A stretch of 64,000 nucleotides of DNA from Achromobacter sp. HZ34 (GTDB taxonomy: Bacteria; Pseudomonadota; Gammaproteobacteria; Burkholderiales; Burkholderiaceae_B): NCBI RefSeq assembly GCF_002209485.1, contig NZ_NJIX01000004.1:372001-436000 (forward strand), written 5' to 3'. Positions 1 through 6,677 of the stretch are shown one piece after another. Position 1 is the stretch's first letter, and each line of letters begins with the position of its first letter. The notes under the pieces are model-generated. The model saw nothing but the letters and a program-made list of their open reading frames with translations. It did not search any database and was not told the origin of the DNA. Both the position numbers and the translations under genes were made by a program.

Positions 1-2
1 CG

Positions 3-575
3 GGCGATACGTCCGACCTGGCGCGCGAACGCTTCGCCGCGCACGAGAAAGACCTGGGCTATGGCCTGCTGTTGAAGCACTACACCGACAAGGTGGTGGA
101 TGCCACGCCGGCGCAGATCGACCGCGCCGCCGCGGACACCGTACCGCCCGTGGCGCCGGTGTTCTGGTCGTTCCGCCTCATGGTCGGCATAGGCATCCTG
201 AGCTTGGTGACTTTCCTGCTGGCCTTCTGGTTCAGCGCCCGGCGCCTGGTGGACTTGCCGCGCTACCGCTGGTTCCTGCGCTGGGCGGTGTGGGCGATAC
301 CGCTGCCGTGGCTGGCCGCCGAGTTCGGCTGGGTCGTCGCCGAAGTGGGCCGGCAGCCGTGGACCATCGCGGGCATCCTGCCTACCCGCCTGTCGGCCTC
401 CACGCTGCAGCCCGGCGACCTGTACTTCAGCCTGGCCGGCTTCATCTTCTTCTATACCGGACTGCTCATCGTGGAAATGTTCCTGATGGTGCGCTACGCC
501 CGCCGCGGGCCGGACTACCATCCCGAGCCGATGGGCGGACCGGGTCTGCCGTCCCTGGCCGGCAAGTCGGCTTAA
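3..575 (+). CDS. cydA: Cytochrome bd ubiquinol oxidase subunit I, C-terminal part
   Basis: The gene enters from before the window, so only about the last 190 codons are present; the reading frame is open from the first complete codon at position 3. Subunit I carries the quinol site and the haems b558, b595 and d of the oxygen-reducing bd oxidase in the inner membrane. The visible part has several hydrophobic segments (around 170-260 and 290-480 in DNA coordinates) and a soluble tail rich in Pro and Gly. Assignment rests on the fit of this membrane tail to the family and, mainly, on the gene directly downstream being cydB with a 10-base gap, followed by cydX. Whether it is the CydA or the cyanide-insensitive CioA type cannot be decided from this fragment. 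Confidence 0.85.
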   Translation, partial: GDTSDLARERFAAHEKDLGYGLLLKHYTDKVVDATPAQIDRAAADTVPPVAPVFWSFRLMVGIGILSLVTFLLAFWFSARRLVDLPRYRWFLRWAVWAIPLPWLAAEFGWVVAEVGRQPWTIAGILPTRLSASTLQPGDLYFSLAGFIFFYTGLLIVEMFLMVRYARRGPDYHPEPMGGPGLPSLAGKSA

Positions 576-585
576 GGAGCCCACC

Positions 586-1692
586 ATGTTCGATTACACC
601 GTTTTGCAAGTGATCTGGTGGGCGCTGATCGGCACGCTGCTGATCGGCTTTGCCCTTACCGATGGTTTTGACATGGGCGCCTGCGTGTTGCTGCCCTTCG
701 TGGCGCGCAACGATACGGAGCGCCGTGTGGTGGTCAACGCCGTGGGCGCCACGTGGGAAGGCAACCAGGTATGGTTCGTCACCGCCGGGGGCGCCACCTT
801 CGCGGCGTGGCCGCGGGTATACGCCACCGCGTTCTCGGGCTTCTACGTCGCCTTGCTGCTGGTCCTGTTCGCGCTGTTCTTCCGGCCGGTGGGCTTCGAC
901 TATCGCGGCAAGATCTCGGATCCGCGCTGGCGCGGCTTCTGGGACTGGTCGCTGTTCGGTGGCAGCCTGGTGCCGGCGCTGGTGTTCGGCGTGGCCTTCG
1001 GCAACCTGCTGCAAGGCGTGCCGTTCGAGTTCGATGCCGACTTGCGGTCGACCTATACCGGCAGCTTCTTCGCCTTGCTGAACCCCTTCGCCCTGCTGTG
1101 CGGACTGGTCAGCCTGTGCATGCTGGTGACGCATGGCGCCGCGCTGTTGCAGCTGAAGACCGATGGCGCGGTACGGGCCCGTGCGGCGCGGGCCCAGCGT
1201 TGGGCAGGCTTGGCCGGCCTGGTGCTGTTCGCCTTGGCGGGGGTGTGGGTGGCAACCGCCCTGGTGGGTTTCCGCGTGCAGCCCGGTGGCAACGCCGTGG
1301 CGGCGGCCGGTGCCTGGATGGACAACTATGCGCGCTGGCCCGCCATGCTGGTCGCGCCTGCGTTGGGGCTGCTGGGCCTGGCCGGCGCGGCGGCGCTGTC
1401 GGGCCGGCATTCCGGCGCGGGCGGGTTCCTGAGTTCAGGCGCGGCCATCATCGGCATCATCCTGACGGCGGGCTTCTCCATGTTTCCCTTCGTCATGCCG
1501 TCCTCGACCGACACCGTGCACAGCCTGACGGCGTGGAACTCGACGTCCAGCGCGCTGACCCTGGAAATCATGCTGGTCGCCGTGATCGTGTTCCTGCCTC
1601 TCATCCTGGTCTACACGAGCTGGGTCTACAAGGTCATGTTCGGCCGCGTGACCAACCATGCCATCGAGACCGACCAGCACACGCTGTATTGA
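586..1692 (+). CDS. cydB: Cytochrome bd ubiquinol oxidase subunit II
   Basis: A 368-residue polytopic membrane protein, close to the usual 335-380 residues. Subunit II stabilises haem insertion and pairs with subunit I; the complex reduces oxygen to water with quinol electrons and is favoured at low oxygen. The N-terminus (MFDYTVLQVIWWALIGTLL) and the motif GFDMGACVLLPF, followed by WEGNQVW and later FPFVMPSS, are typical of CydB. An AAGGAGCC ribosome site lies just before the ATG at 586. The gene follows cydA by 10 bases and is followed by cydX at 1715, so the three form one operon. Confidence 0.95.
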   Translation: MFDYTVLQVIWWALIGTLLIGFALTDGFDMGACVLLPFVARNDTERRVVVNAVGATWEGNQVWFVTAGGATFAAWPRVYATAFSGFYVALLLVLFALFFRPVGFDYRGKISDPRWRGFWDWSLFGGSLVPALVFGVAFGNLLQGVPFEFDADLRSTYTGSFFALLNPFALLCGLVSLCMLVTHGAALLQLKTDGAVRARAARAQRWAGLAGLVLFALAGVWVATALVGFRVQPGGNAVAAAGAWMDNYARWPAMLVAPALGLLGLAGAAALSGRHSGAGGFLSSGAAIIGIILTAGFSMFPFVMPSSTDTVHSLTAWNSTSSALTLEIMLVAVIVFLPLILVYTSWVYKVMFGRVTNHAIETDQHTLY

Positions 1693-1714
1693 ATCGAATC
1701 AACGGGAGAACGAT

Positions 1715-1813
1715 ATGTGGTATTTCACCTGGATACTGGGCTTGGCCGCGGCCGTGTTCTTCGGCATCATGAACGCCATGTGGCTGGAACCGCGCCTGAA
1801 CGACGATGAGTAG
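1715..1813 (+). CDS. cydX: CydX-type small subunit of cytochrome bd oxidase
   Basis: A 32-residue ORF, 22 bases after cydB, reading MWYFTWILGLAAAVFFGIMN at its start and ending in an acidic tail (ends LNDDE). CydX/YbgT proteins are single-helix subunits of about 30-40 residues that stabilise the haems of the bd oxidase; the start MWYFTWILG is highly characteristic. There is a GGGAG ribosome site before the ATG. It closes the cyd operon; only 51 bases separate it from the convergent microcin-like operon. Confidence 0.93.
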   Translation: MWYFTWILGLAAAVFFGIMNAMWLEPRLNDDE

Positions 1814-1864
1814 GCGGTAGCGAAAGGGAACACGTTGCGGCGTGCTCCATGGCGGCGGCAAGTG

Positions 1865-2569
1865 TTATCGCGTCACGTAGTTGACGAAGGCTTCTTCCAG
1901 GCTCTCGGCGCCGCATTCCTGCATCAGGGATGCGGCGTCATCGAAACGGCGGAGGGTGCCTTCCTTCAGGAAGTAGAAGGCGTCGGCGTGCCGCTCGACT
2001 TCCGTGACGAGATGCGTGGCGAACAGCACCGATTTATCTTTTTCCCTGAGCTGGGACAGGGCTTCCCAGATGTAGAAGCGATATTCCGGATCGACACCGG
2101 CGGTGGGTTCATCCAGGATGTAGAGATCGGCGTCGATCGCCAGGATGACCATCAGGATGAACCAGCGCTTTTCTCCATAGCTGCAGGCATGCGCGCGGCG
2201 ATGCCAGAGTCTCTCGAATTTTTTCCGGATCTTGGGCTTGCACTGATCCAGCGTCCCTTTTGTCGGGATTCTTCCGGGTGCCGCCAGGCCATACACCAGG
2301 CGCGCCAATTCGCCGAGCTGCAATGCGTCGGGCACGGTGATCACCTGGGTGAGATAGGCGATCCGGTGCACAGGCACGCCGCGGATGCTTCCCGCTTCCT
2401 GCCGGCGCAGGCCGCAGATGACGTCGAACAGGGTCGTCTTGCCGGCGCCATTGGCGCCAAGCAAGCCTACGATCTTGCCCCGCTCGACCGCTAGCGACAC
2501 ACGATCCAGGACCAGTTGATCCTTGCGATGAAACACCAGGTCCTGCACGTCCAGCACATGATCCGTCAT
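1865..2569 (-). CDS. McbF-like ABC transporter ATP-binding protein (microcin export/immunity)
   Basis: A 234-residue ABC ATPase (McbF of E. coli is of similar size). Walker A is GANGAGKTT at residues 38-46, Walker B with ILDEP at 151-155, and the H-loop His is near 186. The signature is SYGEKR at 130-135 instead of the usual LSGGQ. The ATG at 2569 overlaps the permease stop by four bases (ATGA), so the two are translated together; the gene could be extended upstream in frame, but that would only run into the permease. With the permease it probably exports the modified peptide and protects the producer, as McbEF do. It is the last gene of the operon and is convergent with cydX. Substrate assignment is by context only. 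Confidence 0.88.
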   Translation of the reverse strand: MTDHVLDVQDLVFHRKDQLVLDRVSLAVERGKIVGLLGANGAGKTTLFDVICGLRRQEAGSIRGVPVHRIAYLTQVITVPDALQLGELARLVYGLAAPGRIPTKGTLDQCKPKIRKKFERLWHRRAHACSYGEKRWFILMVILAIDADLYILDEPTAGVDPEYRFYIWEALSQLREKDKSVLFATHLVTEVERHADAFYFLKEGTLRRFDDAASLMQECGAESLEEAFVNYVTR

Positions 2570-3300
2570 CGATTGCTCCACTCCGGATTGACACGCAAAC
2601 GCGCGATCCCATACGCGCCCAGCAGGCCCAGGAAAACGAGCTGTCCGCCAAGCACGTTGGCGGCATACGGCTGCGGTATGGACGCCGCCATGAAATGCGC
2701 GGCGGTGAAAAATGGGTTCACATAAGCCAGGTATGAATGCCCGTACGTGAGGAATATTTTCGATGAGAATCCCGCGACAACGATGATCGTAATGGCGATG
2801 GAAAGGACAGCGCTTGCCGTAGAAAAGGTGATAGGCAGCGCGGCGAAGATGGCGGCGGCAAACATGAATAGCGCGGCTGTCACGGCAAATTTCCCGAGCA
2901 GGAAAACAGCAGGCGCGATGCCCACATCCGTGATCGTGGCTGCGGTGATGGCGACGAACGCTGTTCCATACGACAGCGCCAAAGCGAGGGAGGCAAGGTA
3001 CTGCGCAAGGACGAAGCGCAGCCGTTTCGACGGGTCCCACAAGAAGGATCTGATGAAACCACTTTCCCTGCGGCCGATCAGATAAAGCCCGAATCCCGTG
3101 GAAGCGGTAACCAGGGCAAGATAGGCGAGACACCAGGCCGCCTTCTGGACATACTCATCCGCGCCAAGCGCAAGTTCGCCGTCCTTGACCGAAGACAGGA
3201 CGAGGTAAGCAATCGGCGCAACGAACGACCAGAATATGCCGACAGGCTCTCGAAGCTGCTCGACGATGAAAATGCCGATGCATTCGGTCAATGATTTCAA
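2566..3300 (-). CDS. McbE-like ABC-2 type permease (microcin export/immunity)
   Basis: A 244-residue protein with about six hydrophobic segments, matching the size of McbE (about 241 residues), and located between the YcaO gene and the ATPase gene exactly as in mcbDEF. The start is a TTG (codon at 3300-3298) preceded by a strong GAAGGAGA ribosome site; no better ATG exists near it. Role: membrane half of the peptide exporter that, in the microcin B17 system, gives both secretion and partial immunity. I infer the same here. Sequence similarity to McbE could not be computed; the call rests on topology, size and gene order. Confidence 0.85.
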   Translation of the reverse strand: MKSLTECIGIFIVEQLREPVGIFWSFVAPIAYLVLSSVKDGELALGADEYVQKAAWCLAYLALVTASTGFGLYLIGRRESGFIRSFLWDPSKRLRFVLAQYLASLALALSYGTAFVAITAATITDVGIAPAVFLLGKFAVTAALFMFAAAIFAALPITFSTASAVLSIAITIIVVAGFSSKIFLTYGHSYLAYVNPFFTAAHFMAASIPQPYAANVLGGQLVFLGLLGAYGIARLRVNPEWSNR

Positions 3301-3310
3301 ACTGTCTCCT

Positions 3311-4504
3311 TCAAGGAAAAGGGACCATGCGGGACATGCGATCGGGTCGGATAATTTCAGCGTATGGCTTGGTTACGCGGTTTTCGATATTGTTGCACTG
3401 TGAATTGTCCATGTTGAGAAACATGCCTGGACTAAGCAGCTTGCAAAAGTAGACAGGTATGGTGCCGATGGCTGCTGAATTGAGATACAAGTACGAAATA
3501 GGGAAGACGCGTTGGATATACGCTGCCAAGTCGCTCGCTCCATATGCCTTGACAGGTCGGCGTTGGTAGATAGTCAGCCCCGTTTTGCGGCAGACATCTT
3601 CAGCCACTTCGAAAGTATTCGACCGAAGGAAATGAAGCGTGTACCTGTCACTTACAGATGAGGGGGAGCTGCCTCGCGAATTCATGGCGATCAGGAAGTT
3701 GAAGTTCTGCCAAAGCTCTTTAAAAGCCTTGCGTATCGCGCTGGGGAGGTCGAGCGCGAAGCTTAGCCCGGGACAGTATTGGATGGCCGCGCTCTTTTGT
3801 ACGCCCCGATAGACTATCAATATTGCGTAACCGGGGCAGCCAGGGAGAGTTATGTCAAGAATCTCCAAGACTCCCTGTCGCTCCAACTTTCGGTGCAATA
3901 CTTCGTATGCTTTCAACGCTTCGATGACAATCTCGCGGCTAACCACCAGTCCACAGCTTCCTGTTAGCCAAAACAATAGGAGCGATTGTCTTTCAATTTG
4001 CTCTTTCATCGATCCCGCAATGACTTCCTGGGCGTCCGTGTGCGCAGCACATCCTGAGGTATCGTGAAATCGAAAGAAGTCGTCGGTCTTCCGGCCATGG
4101 ATAGGATGAATTCGAATGGTGCACGTTGGGACGTACTTCGGTTCGTCTGTCCGCAGGTCTATTACCTTGGTCAGCGCAAATATGTGGCTTTTTATCTTTT
4201 CTGATTCGGCGTCTCCAGTCTGCTGGAGAGCGGTGACCCACTCTGCCGATTCGTCATCGTCCATGAGATCAGTCAGCCTGCCGTAGCGGTCGACGGAAAC
4301 GGCAGTGCAAAAGTGCCGCCGTTCGAAAAACTCCCCGATGCCGGCCTTCAGCGCACTGTGGCCTTTGCCGACGCCACTTGCACCAAGGCTGTAGTCATCC
4401 GCCGACCAGCAGACTCCAGGTATATGGAGATTGATCGTGGACTCTCTGATGAAGTACGTAGGATGGTCAACCGTTGAGCGTGGAAATTTTCGTTGGGCGT
4501 ACAT
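3311..4504 (-). CDS. McbD-like YcaO cyclodehydratase
   Basis: A 397-residue YcaO-family enzyme (McbD is about 396). YcaO proteins use ATP to activate the peptide backbone so that Cys, Ser or Thr side chains close to thiazolines or oxazolines. The ATP-site pattern is visible as GVGKG at residues 44-48 followed by EFFER at 58-62 (the ExxER motif), and a second acidic region lies around SMKEQIERQS. The protein ends in VPFP, a proline-rich terminus typical of peptide-modifying YcaO proteins. The ATG is one base after the stop of the dehydrogenase gene (TGACATG), so translation is coupled. Fourth gene of the operon. Confidence 0.93.
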   Translation of the reverse strand: MYAQRKFPRSTVDHPTYFIRESTINLHIPGVCWSADDYSLGASGVGKGHSALKAGIGEFFERRHFCTAVSVDRYGRLTDLMDDDESAEWVTALQQTGDAESEKIKSHIFALTKVIDLRTDEPKYVPTCTIRIHPIHGRKTDDFFRFHDTSGCAAHTDAQEVIAGSMKEQIERQSLLLFWLTGSCGLVVSREIVIEALKAYEVLHRKLERQGVLEILDITLPGCPGYAILIVYRGVQKSAAIQYCPGLSFALDLPSAIRKAFKELWQNFNFLIAMNSRGSSPSSVSDRYTLHFLRSNTFEVAEDVCRKTGLTIYQRRPVKAYGASDLAAYIQRVFPISYLYLNSAAIGTIPVYFCKLLSPGMFLNMDNSQCNNIENRVTKPYAEIIRPDRMSRMVPFP

Positions 4505-4505
4505 G

Positions 4506-5312
4506 TCATTTCCCGAAAAACTGCACTACACAGGGCAGCATGCTCGTCATGTCAATCCGGAGCTTGCTGGCCACATGACCGTCGTGGAAGCCTGCCCAAA
4601 CTCGATTCCTCAACTTGAATTGGGCCGAGTACAAATCGCATAACTGGTACATCGATCCGACTTCCATCAACGAATTCCGGTAACCGCGATATTTGTATTT
4701 GAAGATGACCTTGTCGAGATAGGATGCGTACACCAGCGCAAAATGTGGGCGTCCAATGCCGTCGTCATATCCGGATAGGCAATCCCGTAGTCCCCTAAGA
4801 TCGTCAGGTTCGTCTATGCACATCGCTTCAAGACATCTGCTATTTGCTCGGATGTGATAGACAGGTTCGCCTTCCGTCCACCCAGGTGTATTGGGCGAGA
4901 GACGGCACAAGAAAACTTCGACGGGATACAACGCCCCGCCTGATGGATACATGCGGTGTCTAAACGTCCCGTCGAATTCGGTGTATGTGAGAGCGTCTGA
5001 TATGAGTTGGGCGATGACATCGAAAGGCACTGCTTCCTCGTCGGAAAACCCGAGTTTCGAGTTTTTCCGAACCAAGGCTGCCTCGGTTCTTCGGGGAGGC
5101 GGAAGAAGCACCTCACCTTCCAGCCCGGGCCAAAACTCAAGTTCGTTGCCAATGAAATCCAGCAGTTTTTCAGGCGATACGTTGAGTAAGAGCCTGCCTC
5201 TCGATCTCAATTGCCGCAGTAGCGCGTACTGTTGCTTTGCATGGAATTCCCGAATCTCGCTATGTACGTCTTCAAAGCCGAGCTCCGTATAGCGCTGGTG
5301 CGGAACTCTCAT
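4506..5312 (-). CDS. McbC-like FMN-dependent azoline dehydrogenase (SagB type)
   Basis: A 268-residue nitroreductase-fold enzyme (McbC is about 272) that oxidises thiazolines/oxazolines to aromatic thiazoles/oxazoles with FMN. The SagB-type motif YPSGGALYP is at residues 122-130. The frame is open farther upstream, but I choose the ATG at 5312 because it overlaps the stop of the preceding gene as ATGA and gives a family-like N-terminus; starting at 5366 would add 18 residues inside the upstream gene. Third gene of the operon, between the E1-like gene and the YcaO gene, the order seen in mcbBCD. Confidence 0.92.
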   Translation of the reverse strand: MRVPHQRYTELGFEDVHSEIREFHAKQQYALLRQLRSRGRLLLNVSPEKLLDFIGNELEFWPGLEGEVLLPPPRRTEAALVRKNSKLGFSDEEAVPFDVIAQLISDALTYTEFDGTFRHRMYPSGGALYPVEVFLCRLSPNTPGWTEGEPVYHIRANSRCLEAMCIDEPDDLRGLRDCLSGYDDGIGRPHFALVYASYLDKVIFKYKYRGYRNSLMEVGSMYQLCDLYSAQFKLRNRVWAGFHDGHVASKLRIDMTSMLPCVVQFFGK

Positions 5313-6202
5313 CTTGCATCGCCCCGCGTGGGATCGGGCTGCCATTCCACTGCTATCTCCCTGCAAGCTACACCAGTAGATATATCAATTCTGATTGCGG
5401 ATAGGAGGTCATCCAGATGAACCCCTCTGCGCGGTACGCCCGTGAGTTCTACGACTCTTTGAAGCAGATGAAATACGGCGACGCTGAGTTCGACATCGGA
5501 TACGGCATAAGGATTCTGATAAGCACAATGTTCTGCAGCGAAGAAGTCGAGTAAGGCGGGCCAACCTGAGCCAGCTTTCTTATTTCCATACTCCAGGCTC
5601 CTCCACTTCTCCACGTGGCTGAAATGAGAAGGCAGCCCCGCGCTTTTCATGAAGAGGCCATCTATCCAGAACTGATTTCCGTAAACGTATGACGTCAGGG
5701 CACCATGCCTCTCACGGACATCCATGGCGTCGTAGATAGCGCTTATAAAGGAGGCGTCGTAGTCTGCGAGCAGCACCACGAAGAGGCAATCTGTACTTTT
5801 GCTTGCTCTGGCGGAGTCGAAGCTCTCGCAGCCGCTTATCTCTACGGGGGGACAGCCCTCTCTGTGCAGGTATTCCATCCATCGTTCTGCATCGCCTGGG
5901 CGGTCTGTATATAGCTTTACGGACTTGAATCGAGCGTTCTCGCCAGATATCTCTGTAACGTCGACCAATATGCCGGCTTGGTTCTGCAGAAATGCAACTA
6001 AACCAGGATCAGATGTCAGCTGCTTCACGATCTCGCTATTTTCGTCAACATAGGTGAGTCTGTGAGCTTTTAGGGATTCCAAGCGGATCAAAATTGACTG
6101 ATCCCGAATCCGCATGGAGATTGCAGGCGCCAGCAAAAGGACGCTGGAATGCGTCCTGGCGACGTCGAAGCCTCGCACAAAGTACAACTGCTTCTGTGAC
6201 AT
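5309..6202 (-). CDS. McbB-like leader-binding/E1-like component of the azole synthetase
   Basis: A 297-residue protein (McbB is about 295) in the position of mcbB: after the precursor gene and overlapping the dehydrogenase gene by four bases. In microcin B17 synthesis McbB binds the McbA leader and holds the substrate for the YcaO enzyme. I see no classic motif; five single Cys residues but no CxxC pair, and mixed alpha/beta character. The call therefore depends on gene order, size and the certain identity of its neighbours. The ATG at 6202 has no clear ribosome site, and no GTG or TTG start is available before the in-frame stop upstream, so expression may depend on structure in the 88-base gap after the precursor gene. 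Confidence 0.8.
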   Translation of the reverse strand: MSQKQLYFVRGFDVARTHSSVLLLAPAISMRIRDQSILIRLESLKAHRLTYVDENSEIVKQLTSDPGLVAFLQNQAGILVDVTEISGENARFKSVKLYTDRPGDAERWMEYLHREGCPPVEISGCESFDSARASKSTDCLFVVLLADYDASFISAIYDAMDVRERHGALTSYVYGNQFWIDGLFMKSAGLPSHFSHVEKWRSLEYGNKKAGSGWPALLDFFAAEHCAYQNPYAVSDVELSVAVFHLLQRVVELTGVPRRGVHLDDLLSAIRIDISTGVACREIAVEWQPDPTRGDAR

Positions 6203-6290
6203 GAATATTGATGCCGTGAGTGAGAGCTGGAAAACGATGTTCCACGCTTCTTGGTTGCCCCTGAAAATGAACAGCCAAGGAGCTTGCTAT

Positions 6291-6476
6291 CTAGCGAGAC
6301 CCTGTACCCCCGGATCCACTGCCGCCGCATCCGCCGGAGCCGCTTCCGCTGCCACCACTACCACCGCACCCTCCGTCGTTAACGAAATCGACCACCTCGC
6401 TTGTGTGTTTGATCTCGAAGATGACATCGCCAAATTTTTTGGGCGTGTCGTCGCAAACTGGAGCTACGTAGTCCAT
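6291..6476 (-). CDS. Microcin B17-like azole peptide precursor
   Basis: A 61-residue peptide with a strong AGAGGTGAT ribosome site 5-6 bases before its ATG. Residues 1-34 form a charged leader with KKFGDVIFEIKH at 13-24; aligned with the McbA leader (F8 G9 V10 V11 L12) this puts F15 and I19 on the two McbA residues known to be needed for enzyme binding. Residues 35-61 are almost only Gly with Cys at 37 and 50, Ser at 40, 43, 45, 47, 53, 55 and 60, Thr at 58, and a final Arg. No two of these ring-forming residues are adjacent. It is the first gene of the operon, 88 bases before the McbB-like gene, so it can be made in excess. Leader cleavage probably needs a TldD/TldE-type protease encoded elsewhere. 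Confidence 0.92.
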   Translation of the reverse strand: MDYVAPVCDDTPKKFGDVIFEIKHTSEVVDFVNDGGCGGSGGSGSGSGGCGGSGSGGTGSR

Positions 6477-6629
6477 AGATCACCTCTTCGTCACGTTGAT
6501 ATACACCTGCGTGTCCAGACAGTCTGGTCGCAAGAGACTCTTCGTTGACATCCGAGGGAAATTGGTTCCGAGTCGGCGTTGGCTTGGTAGATGGAGAAGA
6601 TGATTGTTGTTGCGCGGCGGAACCATTTG
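6477..6629 (-). promoter_or_regulatory. Upstream region of the microcin-like operon with a 13-bp palindrome
   Basis: This must hold the promoter of the six-gene operon, because the next gene upstream ends at 6678 with its own terminator-like hairpin. A perfect palindrome CCAGACAGTCTGG lies at 6515-6527, about 40 bases before the precursor start; a TATATC element lies downstream of it on the minus strand, but no good -35 is visible at the usual distance. It may be an operator or an activator site (mcb transcription in E. coli needs OmpR); this is a guess from position. Confidence 0.45.
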
Positions 6630-6656
6630 ATCCCCCGATCGCGATGATCGGGGGAT
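6630..6656 (-). terminator. Strong hairpin after the SLC13 transporter gene
   Basis: Perfect 11-bp inverted repeat ATCCCCCGATC (6630-6640) and GATCGGGGGAT (6646-6656) with a 5-base loop, 22 bases after the transporter stop. There is no T-run after the stem on the minus strand, so it may stop polymerase only partly or protect the mRNA end. It separates the transporter from the microcin-like operon. Confidence 0.65.
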
Positions 6657-6677
6657 GCTCGCTGCCAGACTTTTTTC

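Noticed and set aside
6045-6278. Small frames between the precursor and McbB-like genes as a second precursor
   Set aside because: No Gly/Cys/Ser core and no ribosome site; they overlap the McbB-like gene out of frame.
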